A stretch of DNA of 64,000 bases. It comes from Haliscomenobacter sp. GTDB lineage: Bacteria; Bacteroidota; Bacteroidia; Chitinophagales; Saprospiraceae. The stretch's first letter is position 1, and each line of letters begins with the position of its first letter. The stretch lies in contig JADJHZ010000007.1 of NCBI GenBank assembly GCA_016707205.1, positions 195,526 through 259,525 on the forward strand, read 5' to 3'. A program made the position numbers and the translations under genes. Shown here one piece after another: positions 41,001-48,682 of the stretch. The notes below the pieces were generated by a model that was not told where the DNA came from, did no database searches, and was given only the letters and a program-made list of their open reading frames with translations.

Positions 41001-44000
41001 CCGGCTGCCGGATATTGTCTATTTGCCATTGGATGGTCAATGTGTTGAGGGTATCCGCGCCATGGTTTTTAACTGCGAGCCTGACCTCCCGTTCTCCTGC
41101 CCCAAAGGGGGTCTGGCGGTTTGGGGAAAGGATTTCTGCCACGCCTGCGTCGTTTTTGACGATGGGGAAGAACTCATCAGCCCCGATATCAGGGCGTTGC
41201 GGGTCGCGGGTTTGCCCATCGATGTCTGTCTTCACTTCCGGAACCGGGGTTGCAGCCCCGTTAAGGGCGCTAGAAACCATGTGGAGGTCGCCCGGCGAGG
41301 CAAATGGAGGCAGGATACTGAAGGAATTGAGGTCGTACCCCGCTTCAGAGCGCCACCCTTCGAGGTTTTCATAGGTTTTCGCCTCCGTTTTGACCAACTG
41401 GGCGCCCGAAGTAAACAGGTTGTTAAAGTTGGACACATTGATCCCGCCAGTTTGCCAGTCCATGGCCAGTCCGCCTCCGCTATTAGCGAAGAGGTTATTG
41501 AGCAGCCGGATCGAACTACCCTGGTAGCTTCCGAAAGCGATGGCATCGGAACGGGTGCTGGTTTGATGCACCGAATTGAAGTAGGTTTTGATCAGGCTGC
41601 AATAGTATAGGTAAAGGCATCTGCTGTAGTTGCTCCCCGCTCCAACCTGGATAAAATTGTTGGCGATCAGCCCTTCGGCGCCCTGAAGCCCCTGGGAGTT
41701 TTCAATCAAAATTCCATTCCCTGCTTTAATTCCGGTGAAGTTATTTCCCAGAATGCGGAAACTGCCCTTTCCATAGCGCATATAAAGCCCCCGGAAGGAG
41801 GAATACGAGGAGGCGGTTCGGAGTGTATTGCCGCTGGCCTCAGGCGCTTCCTGATAAGACAGAAATATCCCCGTGTAATACGGATCCACCAGCACATTTT
41901 GGGTAAGCTGGGCGCCATAATCGGGGTTGGCGTCATTTTGTCCTTGCAGGAGAAAACTGTAGCTGCCGTTGATAAGGGTGTTTCCGGTAAAGACGTTATT
42001 GGAGTCCGCTTCTGCACCTGAATAGACTATGGCCACCCGGTCGTCGGTGCTGCCCGTCGTTTTCGTTTTCAGGGTGCAGTGTTCCAAACGGTTATTGCCT
42101 GCAGCACCCCGAATATCCAGCACTCTTCCATAGGTAGCGTCTTTGGCTTCCAGGGTCATGTTCCTGAAGCGCACCCAATGCGATCCGTTCCATTGCAGGA
42201 CGTAGTTGCCTTGGCTGGTAGCCGTGAATTGAAGGGTTACGCGGGTACTATCTTCTTCTTCGGATTCAAAAGCGACGGTTTTTTCGGCACTCGATCCGAG
42301 AATGGAGGGGACGGTAATTTGCTCGGTATAGATGCCATTTCGGATTTTGAATGTAACCGCATCTACTACGCCTCCCCTGGTTAGCGCACTAATGGCTCTG
42401 GAGCATGTGGGAAAATCAGGAGCGGTTCCTCCAATCGTATAGATCCCTCCCAGGGCAGCATAAAGATTGCTCACCTTGGCGGTGTCGTTGAGCGGATCTT
42501 CATCGGGTTGCCCATTGGGTAAATGCGTGTACGCCGCGATGGAATAGCTGCTGTCGACCCGGAACGGGAATACGCCGATAGACAGGTCGTCGAGCGTTCG
42601 GCCTGATTTGAGGGACCCCGTCCAGGTGAAGGGAGTTTGGGCTATTCCATTAACGAGCCACCGGATCTCTACGGCGCGCAGGGTATCCAGTCCGTTATTA
42701 ACCAGGGTAACTTTTACCGGTTGAGCAGTAGCGGCAAAAGGCGGTTTAGGGGCGGAAATCATCGCTACAGAGGCATCGTAAGCGGAGGTGTAAAATTCAT
42801 CGGCCCCCATATCGGGCTTCATCGCATCGCGTTTCTCTCCGTCGATATCGGTTTGAACCCGGGCAAGAGGAATGGCTGATTTATCCAGGGCTACATCCGT
42901 AAGGTGCAGATCGGAATCGGAAATAAACCGCGGTTTGATGGATATTGAATGGGAATCCTGCTTGACCGACGTGCGCCAGGCAGCCAGGTTGCTTATATTG
43001 CCATTCCAGTAACCCACGTTTGCCCCGGCAGTATACAAGTCGTTATAGTCGGAATTCAGGATGCCAGACGTATAGTAGTTGTAATAGGCATACCCGGCGC
43101 TGCTGTGAATGAACAGGTTGTTCAACACCTGGTTCTCGTACCCGTAATAGTTGTAAAAAGCTTTGCTTTCTGCATGGGTAGTGGTATTGTGAACGCTATT
43201 GAACGCTACCTCCACCTGGGTGCAGGACCCCAATCCAAGCCCGTGGTAATTTTGGGTTCCCCAGGTATGGATGAAGTTGTTGCCGACGGTTACGGGTTTT
43301 TCGGCGGTCGCATAAATGCTGATCAGGTAAATACCAATAGCATCCTTGAGTCCAGTAAGCTGGTTACCCGTGATCCGGCTTTCTCCTTTGCCATCTGACC
43401 AGTAGATCCCGGCATATCCTGGCGTATTGCCGGAAGCGGTGAACAGGTTGGCGCGCACCATCAGGTTGCTCAGGCTGGACAGGTAAATGGCCCGGTAATA
43501 CTGATTGTTGAACTGGTTGCTGTCGATAACCAGGCCGCCGATGTAATTTCCGCTGTTGTAGGGCCCGTAGATATAAAAGCCAAAAGACCCTCCCTGGAAC
43601 CGGTTGGATGTAAACCGGTTGGCCTCCCCAATGCTGTTGTAGCTGTAAACTAAGGCATTGGCATCAGCGTAAGAGTTATTGGACGGCCCTTCCATGACAT
43701 TGTTTTTAAAAACATTATGGTGGGCGCCATCCGCCAGCACGATGGACCGGGTGTATTGGGTGCCTCCCGGCCGGAAGGTCATTTTTTGGAATTGAACGTA
43801 AGAAGTCCCTGTAAGCTGCACCAGGTAGTTGGCGTTGTAGTCGGAAGTAGTAAATGCCAGGACCACCGCGCTGCTGTCCCCACTTTCGGACTGAAATACG
43901 GTGGTTTTTTCCGGCCCGTTCCCCGGAATGGTTTTCAGGTTAAGTTTTTCGGTATATGTTCCATTGCGGATCATAAAGACGACTGGAGCGTGAATGCCGC

Positions 44001-47000
44001 CTCGGGTAAGCTGGGTAACCGCTGCGGTGAAGGTGGGGAAATTTGGGGCGGCGCCGCCAATGGTATAGGTTCCGCCCAATCCGGCGTAGAGGCTGTCAAG
44101 TGACAGCGTATCGTTGGAAGGAACGGGATCTGAAAACCCGTTGGGGGTAGTGGTCCAGGCCAGGATGCGGTAGGATTGCCCCAGCATGAATGGTACGCTG
44201 CCCAGGGTGATTCGCAGCGTGTCGTTGGAAAGCAGAAGGCCGGACCATTCTCTTGAGGTTTGGGTTGCTCCATTCACTTTCCATTCGATCCTCAGGTTTT
44301 GCAGCGGATTAGCGCCGTAGTTTTTGATCAGGGGAACCAGAGGTTGTTCTCCAACAGGGAAAGGGTACGCTGCAGTTCCCAGCATTTCCAGGCCTGCATC
44401 AACAGGGGATGGGGTGAATTCATCAGCCCCGATATCCGGTTTTTGGGCGTCTCTGGGTTGGCCTTCGATGTCGGTGGAGATGCCTGCAGGGGCCCCGGCT
44501 TTGTTCAGACCGATTTGAGTGACGGCAAAGGCCGTATCTGACGTAAAGCGCGGATCAACGGATACGGAGTGCCCATCGAAGCCGGAAGTAGCTTGCCAAT
44601 CTGCCAGATTTGCAATTTTCAGCGTTTGGAAGGCCAGATAACCGCCAGTAGCATACAAGTCGTTGTAATCCGACTCGGAAAAGATGCCGGCGCTTCCCAT
44701 TTCAAAGGCGTATCCGCCGCCCGAGTTCACCAGAATGTTGTTGACCATCCGGTTGTCCCTGCCACTGTAAGCATACAGCGCTTTGGACGCGCTATGGGTA
44801 TTGAGTACGCGGACGGTGTTGTGCAGCAGATGTACAAAATAGTTGTATCGAAAATCGACCCCCCTGATCTCTTCGGTTGCTTCTGCATGGACGAAGTTGT
44901 TGCAGACGAAAATAGGGTTCTGAGCTGTCCCGGTGAAGGATTCCAGCGAAATTCCCTCTCCGCGCCGGAGTCTGGTAATCTGGTTCGAGCAGATCTTTCC
45001 GGGGCCTTTCCAATAGAACAGATTGAGCGCAATGGTATTGTAATAGGCCGACGGGCTTTGGATTTTGTTCTTTTCCAAGGAGCAATCTTCCATGTACCGC
45101 AGGTAGGCGGCGGAAACATAGTTGTTGATGAAAGCATTGCTTTCAATGGATACTTTTTTGGAATACCGGTCGTACAGGCCGCCCAGGTAGATTCCGTAGC
45201 TTCCGTTCTCGAACACGTTGTTTTTAAGGGTAAATTCCTGGGCGTACAGGTTATCTCCAAACAGAATGGCTTTGTCCGTTCCACTGGAGGTGGTACTTTC
45301 CCCAACAAGGCGCAGGTTTTCCATTCGGAGGTTTTGGAGGTTTCCTTTTAGAGAGAAGATGCGGGTGTAATACCCGCCGCCGCTCCGGAAGCCCAGCTTG
45401 CGGAAGGTGACCCATTTCGCGTTATCCAGCTCTGCGACGTATAGTTTGTCGTAGGTAGCGTTGTTGAAGGTGATCGTCACTGCCGAACTATCGCCCGATT
45501 CGCTTTGGAAGACAACGCCGGCATCAGGTCCGGCGCCGGGAATCTCGTGCAGGGAGAACTGATCGATATAGGATCCATTCCGGATGTTTAAGGCCACCGG
45601 CGCGTATATGCCGCCGGTGTTCAGGATGGTTACCGCGTCCGAGATTTTTTGGAAATGAGGATTGTTGCCGCCAATGGTGAATGCGCCACCCAAACCGGCA
45701 TACAGATTCCCTTTGGAGGCCGTATCGTTGACCGCGACCGGATCGGCCATTCCGTTGGGCAGGTTACCCCATGCTTTCAGGGAATAAGGCCTCCCCAGGG
45801 AGAAAGAAGCATTCCCCAGCTTGATCCGGACGGTGTCTTTGGTGTTCAGGGTCCCTGTCCAATTCCGGGGCGGTTGAAGGGTATCGTTGACGGTCCAGTG
45901 AACGGATACACTGGTAATTGGATTCACCCCGAAGTTTTTCAACACGGCCCATACCTCCTGACTCCCCGGCGCGAAGGGGAAAGCGCCGGGGGCTACGGAA
46001 ATCATCCCGGCATCTAGGGAAGGAGGATTGAATTCGTCGGCCCCGATATCCGGGGTGGCTGCGTTGCGCGGATCGCCCTCCAGGTCAGTTGTAACCAGGG
46101 CGTCGGGTAAGGCGGCGCCATTAAGCGCAATTTGTACCACGTGGAAGTTGGTATCTGCAACAAACAGAGGATCCAGGGAAATGGAGAACGAATCCAGCAT
46201 CGTTTGCGCCTGCCATTCGGAAAGGGTGGCACTGGGGGCGTTCCAACTCCCAAGTACGGCCCCTTTAGTATACAAGTCGTTGTACCTGGACAGGACGGCG
46301 CCCGCAGAACCATTGATCTGTAGAGCAAATCCTCCCCCTTTATTGGACAGGATGTTGTTTTGAAGACGTTTGTTCGACCCATAATAAAGGTAAAAGGCCG
46401 CACTGCCAGGGTTGGTGTTGGTCAGGTTGACGGAGTTGTAAAGAAAAAGCTGCCGGTTTCCGTAGGAAGTGTAGAAACCAAAGGCGGATGATTGTCCGCT
46501 CAAATGGATAAAGTTATTGGCTACAAGGAAGGGAAAGGTATCCGGCGCGTTGACTTCATAAAGGTAGATGCCTTTGCCTTCGTTCAGGCCATATACTTTG
46601 TTTGCCGTGATCTGACCCGCTCCGGTGAAGGAGGAGAGGTGGATGCCTTCTTTGCCGGTATTGGTGGAGGTGGTTGACAAGGTATTATTATGGATGATGA
46701 TTCCCTGGATATAGTTGGCGTAAATACCGCCGGCCTGAAAATTGCTCAGCCGGTTGCTTTCCAGCCGAAAATTTTTGTAGGGCAGATTGTATCCGCCTTC
46801 AAAATAGAACCCGTAGGCGGAATTTTCCAGAAGGTTGTTTTTCCAGGTGTTGTTCTCTTTGAGGACGGGGTCGCCGGCGTAAACCAGGACGTGCCGGTTG
46901 CCGGAGTAGTAGGTGATTAGCGGCCCCCGGAACCGGTTGTTCTCGAAGGTGTTATTGGAGGCCTGGCCGGAGAGCAGCAAAACCCTGCCAAAGGTGTTAT

Positions 47001-48249
47001 CGGAGGCTTCGATACTTAGGTTTTTAAGGGTTATCCATTGCGCGCCCTGCAGGTGGAGGGTGAAGTTGGATGCGTCGTTGCCGGAGGCGTAGGTCAGGAT
47101 AACGCTGGCGGCATTGCCGCTTTCCGCCTGAAAAGTAATAGGGTTTTGGGCGCTGCTTCCCGAAACGGCGCCAAGGGTGACTTGTTCCTGATACGTGCCG
47201 TTCCGCACCTTAAAAGTGGCAGGTCCGCAAACGCCAAAGCTGGCGAGTGCCTGGGCTGCCAGAGCGAAGGAGCTGAAATTCGGGTTGGCGCCCCCAATGG
47301 TGTATTCTCCGGTCAAGCCAGGCCCAAGGGTCAACGTCAGGGTGTCGTTGGTAAGAAAGGGATCAGCTCCGCCATTGGGCAGGGAGGTCCAGATTTTGAA
47401 CAGGTAGGTATTTCTTGCAACAAACGCGAAACTGCCCAAAGTCACGCTGACCGTACTGCCTTGCTGGCCGGAGGGTGGTATGGAAGCCTCGTAATTCAAG
47501 GGCGTTTGCGCGATTCCGTTCACCGACCAGTTGACGCGAACGCTGTTCAGGGCGTTAGACCCAAAATTGGCAATGGTCGCCTTGACCTGCTGCGCTCCCG
47601 CACAAAAGTTTTTGGGCTCGTCGAACGACCACATCCCGGCGTCGTTGGACAGGGATGCAGCAAACTCCAGCTGAAGCTGGGGCTTTTCGTTTGTATTGGT
47701 AGTGGTGGACAGCCCACAGGTGTTTTCGCTATCCGACCGGATGTACCGAACGCCATTAACTGCCTGATAGTACCTCACCGTACCGGACGAAGAGTATCCT
47801 GGGACCCGGTCGAAGCATACGTCGACCAGCAGGTTGTCCTGCCCGTTCCACAGAAAGGACTGGCTGAGGGCGAGCAGGTGGAACCCTCCGGCTGCGGGCG
47901 CATAGGTAGCGGCGTTAAAGACCGTGGTGAATGGACCTGGGTCGTGGATGGTAGCGTCGGCAGCAGTTGTGTGCTTCAGTTTTATCGCAAAATTCGGCAG
48001 GTTGTAGTTGGGAGCCGACTCGATGTAAAACCCCAGTTTCTGGATCCTGCCCGCTCTGGCGCCGGCAGCAGTCAGCTCTGCCGCGGTGTATACGATTTGG
48101 AGGTGAGAGCTGGCGTAATAGATATTGATGGGAGATGCGCCGGTCGTGGAGGTGGTAGTGGTACCGCTACCCAATTGAATGGTCGATTGCGCTTGAACGA
48201 ACCCACATACCAAGGCCACGAGCCCGGACACTAGCAACGCGCTTTTCAT
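35017..48249 (-). CDS. giant secreted beta-helix/CARDB protein, 4410 residues
   Basis: One uninterrupted 13.2-kb frame with a signal peptide (LLVSGLVALVCGFVQAQ). After an N-terminal region come five homologous modules of about 540 residues. Each has an Ig/CARDB-like domain, the phrase YTIGG..P.F near residues 316, 856, 1395, 1936 and 2481, a right-handed parallel beta-helix, and a closing PDIGADEF. From about residue 3095 there are eight CARDB domains (openings such as PPDLQVTGVVVPNNAFSG), then a PPC-like and an IPT-like domain. There is no recognisable T9SS sorting domain at the C-terminus (ends FTLINAEVK). Probable surface or matrix protein binding polysaccharide or mediating adhesion. It is followed closely by the T9SS-tagged partner gene. 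Confidence 0.9.
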   Translation of the reverse strand: MKSALLVSGLVALVCGFVQAQSTIQLGSGTTTTSTTGASPINIYYASSHLQIVYTAAELTAAGARAGRIQKLGFYIESAPNYNLPNFAIKLKHTTAADATIHDPGPFTTVFNAATYAPAAGGFHLLALSQSFLWNGQDNLLVDVCFDRVPGYSSSGTVRYYQAVNGVRYIRSDSENTCGLSTTTNTNEKPQLQLEFAASLSNDAGMWSFDEPKNFCAGAQQVKATIANFGSNALNSVRVNWSVNGIAQTPLNYEASIPPSGQQGSTVSVTLGSFAFVARNTYLFKIWTSLPNGGADPFLTNDTLTLTLGPGLTGEYTIGGANPNFSSFALAAQALASFGVCGPATFKVRNGTYQEQVTLGAVSGSSAQNPITFQAESGNAASVILTYASGNDASNFTLHLQGAQWITLKNLSIEASDNTFGRVLLLSGQASNNTFENNRFRGPLITYYSGNRHVLVYAGDPVLKENNTWKNNLLENSAYGFYFEGGYNLPYKNFRLESNRLSNFQAGGIYANYIQGIIIHNNTLSTTSTNTGKEGIHLSSFTGAGQITANKVYGLNEGKGIYLYEVNAPDTFPFLVANNFIHLSGQSSAFGFYTSYGNRQLFLYNSVNLTNTNPGSAAFYLYYGSNKRLQNNILSNKGGGFALQINGSAGAVLSRYNDLYTKGAVLGSWNAPSATLSEWQAQTMLDSFSISLDPLFVADTNFHVVQIALNGAALPDALVTTDLEGDPRNAATPDIGADEFNPPSLDAGMISVAPGAFPFAPGSQEVWAVLKNFGVNPITSVSVHWTVNDTLQPPRNWTGTLNTKDTVRIKLGNASFSLGRPYSLKAWGNLPNGMADPVAVNDTASKGNLYAGLGGAFTIGGNNPHFQKISDAVTILNTGGIYAPVALNIRNGSYIDQFSLHEIPGAGPDAGVVFQSESGDSSAVTITFNNATYDKLYVAELDNAKWVTFRKLGFRSGGGYYTRIFSLKGNLQNLRMENLRLVGESTTSSGTDKAILFGDNLYAQEFTLKNNVFENGSYGIYLGGLYDRYSKKVSIESNAFINNYVSAAYLRYMEDCSLEKNKIQSPSAYYNTIALNLFYWKGPGKICSNQITRLRRGEGISLESFTGTAQNPIFVCNNFVHAEATEEIRGVDFRYNYFVHLLHNTVRVLNTHSASKALYAYSGRDNRMVNNILVNSGGGYAFEMGSAGIFSESDYNDLYATGGYLAFQTLKIANLADWQATSGFDGHSVSVDPRFTSDTAFAVTQIGLNKAGAPAGISTDIEGQPRDAQKPDIGADEFTPSPVDAGLEMLGTAAYPFPVGEQPLVPLIKNYGANPLQNLRIEWKVNGATQTSREWSGLLLSNDTLRITLGSVPFMLGQSYRILAWTTTPNGFSDPVPSNDTLSLDSLYAGLGGTYTIGGAAPNFPTFTAAVTQLTRGGIHAPVVFMIRNGTYTEKLNLKTIPGNGPEKTTVFQSESGDSSAVVLAFTTSDYNANYLVQLTGTSYVQFQKMTFRPGGTQYTRSIVLADGAHHNVFKNNVMEGPSNNSYADANALVYSYNSIGEANRFTSNRFQGGSFGFYIYGPYNSGNYIGGLVIDSNQFNNQYYRAIYLSSLSNLMVRANLFTASGNTPGYAGIYWSDGKGESRITGNQLTGLKDAIGIYLISIYATAEKPVTVGNNFIHTWGTQNYHGLGLGSCTQVEVAFNSVHNTTTHAESKAFYNYYGYENQVLNNLFIHSSAGYAYYNYYTSGILNSDYNDLYTAGANVGYWNGNISNLAAWRTSVKQDSHSISIKPRFISDSDLHLTDVALDKSAIPLARVQTDIDGEKRDAMKPDMGADEFYTSAYDASVAMISAPKPPFAATAQPVKVTLVNNGLDTLRAVEIRWLVNGIAQTPFTWTGSLKSGRTLDDLSIGVFPFRVDSSYSIAAYTHLPNGQPDEDPLNDTAKVSNLYAALGGIYTIGGTAPDFPTCSRAISALTRGGVVDAVTFKIRNGIYTEQITVPSILGSSAEKTVAFESEEEDSTRVTLQFTATSQGNYVLQWNGSHWVRFRNMTLEAKDATYGRVLDIRGAAGNNRLEHCTLKTKTTGSTDDRVAIVYSGAEADSNNVFTGNTLINGSYSFLLQGQNDANPDYGAQLTQNVLVDPYYTGIFLSYQEAPEASGNTLRTASSYSSFRGLYMRYGKGSFRILGNNFTGIKAGNGILIENSQGLQGAEGLIANNFIQVGAGSNYSRCLYLYYCSLIKTYFNSVHQTSTRSDAIAFGSYQGSSIRLLNNLFANSGGGLAMDWQTGGINVSNFNNLFTSGAQLVKTEAKTYENLEGWRSEAGYDLNSFSILPPFASPGDLHMVSSALNGAATPVPEVKTDIDGQTRDPQRPDIGADEFFPIVKNDAGVAEILSPNRQTPFGAGEREVRLAVKNHGADTLNTLTIQWQIDNIRQPAVPWSGILTSGQTDTLTAGLFNFKAGIGHEILAYTESPNGKPDLQPSNDSATVTGLFPALEGTYTIGGASPDFTSFAEAVMSLNEGGVLGAVTFEVRPGIYNEQVVLNRIRGAGQEKPVVFRPESSASVTWRFDQQKQASNYVLLLDGTQFAVFREIQFRTSSSVYATLIDLRRSASNLQFLGNSFRSESAAASPLINASSSSPGGFNTWAGNRFENGGYGLYLAPGAAEPGQVIEDNEFANPQNGGIYLRYQQAPIIRGNKIASQSAGNFYGIFAQNGNGGMRIEKNQINAAAGSGIWLYDCRGSSSDRLLVANNFVHVAGTQPANGLYSNYNAYVDIYFNSVHLTNSNPNSQSVQIAASDHVNLVNNSFSNTGGGFAIYAPNPYGIDNMNFNNYFVSGNKLGFWNYNTASSLSAWKSLTGKDNQSISADPLFVSNTDLHCFQPALDSAASPLATVKDDIDGEARNAGYPDIGADEFSYILDDAGVTALLSPVSSCAAGAALPVKIRIQNYSGLALSNFNVAYRINKGPATVQNVGNLNIRPGASAEFTFTATANLSAPGNYFFDVYTLLPEDTHPGNDTLSVEVQNLVFPAAAGNMLPANSASGMNLPIAFSWSPSTGATEYDFYLWKYGTSRPAQPTASGLEDISFLYRSPALELGSVYQWQVSAKNPYCATDGPVQSFTLIDLPDLSVRKVQIPALAFSGQPADLTWEVYNTGKGGTGSATWFDAIYLSADPFYTSEIDPLLASVPNLSALGSGQGYAHSATVKLPEGISGEYYLFVRTDAYTRIPESDETNNFGLSLAPVNISLTPPPDLQVTGVVVPNNAFSGASIAISWKITNKGTGNTRSAGWTDYVYFSNSAVLDPSNAAILGKTTFSKALQPDSSYTQMLTAPLPEGISGVHYVHVLTDFFKQEYEHAAENNNAGVSTAINVILTPPSDLIVSSLEIPASVTNGASFTVKWTVENQGGSDAKAAWKDVIYLSPNPVRLVLSEAIVLGAQVRYQPLTPGASYPVTLTVNAPERLAGPYYLYVHTDADNQVYEYNLDGNNTRRATASISLLAADLTVSMVQYPSQGNSGDTLTVSWTLKNTGEGKLPAGYLTQTVWLSSQSAFNPGAAAQIGRDSQQVELDAGASLNKQFHLRLPNGIQGAYYLFVWADPNGQIYENGRLSNNRASGAGPITVRLSPWVDLDVLTASYPSNATAGQLIGLSYEVKNIGSRAASNENWRDRIYLSTSALWNPASAQLIREFIQDKPLGKDSAYSVVSQVSLPATLKTGSYYLHILTDAANQLYEYNGEGNNHLAGPLIEIKAQPPVDLAMVQVSAPSQANSGSSITVQWQVRNQAGTETISPLWVDAVYLSSDTVYHPDTDLLLDTLLKYGPLGAGQTYTSARSFLLPPSLSGTYYLLAVADYSGLNNDSNRSNNHRALRNASGNIQPIQITLAPPTDLHITALNASSPGIAGQTVRVFWTVRNKGLGNTPVAAWSDRFFLSNDFDLDASDIILGAKAHSGKLNAGNAYSDTIDLFLPVYLSGNFILLAATDVNNAVYEHLGETNNLASSAISIAQPPPSDLQVLNVRMPDSALAGASVTVRWILQNSGLNPASGQMREAVYLSSDPGWDVGDALLGTRNAQINLGPGSMLEHELTAPLTKVAAGDFYILVRTDILNNILESDESNNLAASENRIHANVKILPIGETVQTTLPNSTDLYYRIEVPSTLQGETMLLTLSGDTLNGANEMYLRFGDLPSLVLFDFAHGEAVSGRQEIIVPELATGTYYLLVRGNTRNGSQQNIRLLAEILVFQIRKVQAAKGGNGGQITLRIDGSKFEPGMTFRLEGSNSNSITANAVWYVDRTRVFATFDLRGHTPGLYPLSARKTGGAMTTLNNAFQIESGGSPLLLTNFTAPANTRPRQVVALQIDFSNGGNLDLLNPSVILSSLGGAPIAWTIQGLDEQKTELELLFAEKSGPPGILRPGSSGSVIVYARADAALFFTLINAEVK

Positions 48250-48682
48250 GACAAACGGGCATTAAATGGAAAAATAAAGGAGCGACAAGAAGCGAGGGGA
48301 AACTTTAGAGAATCTTGGGAATTATCCAATACGGGCTTGGGAAGAGCCTTTAAACAAGGGGGAGAATGTTTTTGTAAACGGATAGAATTTTACAAAAAAA
48401 ACCGGAAAAAGTCAATTTTTTTCTTTGACATAGGAACGAAACGGGGGCGCCCCTTAGGCTATTCAAACCACCACAGCGGCGCCGCTTGCAGAACGGGGGG
48501 AGCCTGGAAGTCGGGGAAATCCACCTCGAAAATGCAACACCATGTCCCCTCCGCCAGAGGCCATGAACTGGGTTATGTTTTACGGGGAGGTCGAGTCGGG
48601 TTCCGGCGGGGGGAGGTAACGGGTAGCGGAGTAGCTTTTCTGCTACACCTCGTCACTTCGCTACTCGTCAGCAACTTCTCCG
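48250..48682. other. intergenic region before the giant genes, with octamer repeats
   Basis: This region contains the leader or promoter of the 13-kb gene (minus strand; an A/T-rich TTTATTTTTC stretch near 48270 is a weak -7 candidate). A degenerate octamer tract of the CTACCTCG/CACTTCG type runs over about 48640-48690 into the 3' end of the mannosidase gene. The plus-strand open frame at 48337-48720 shows no family signal. Confidence 0.5.

Noticed and set aside
47038..48234. Plus-strand open frame of 398 codons opposite the 13-kb gene
   Set aside because: It lies antisense to a continuous, repeat-structured coding sequence with a signal peptide; its translation has no domain character. Many similar long antisense frames occur along 35-48 kb because of codon bias.
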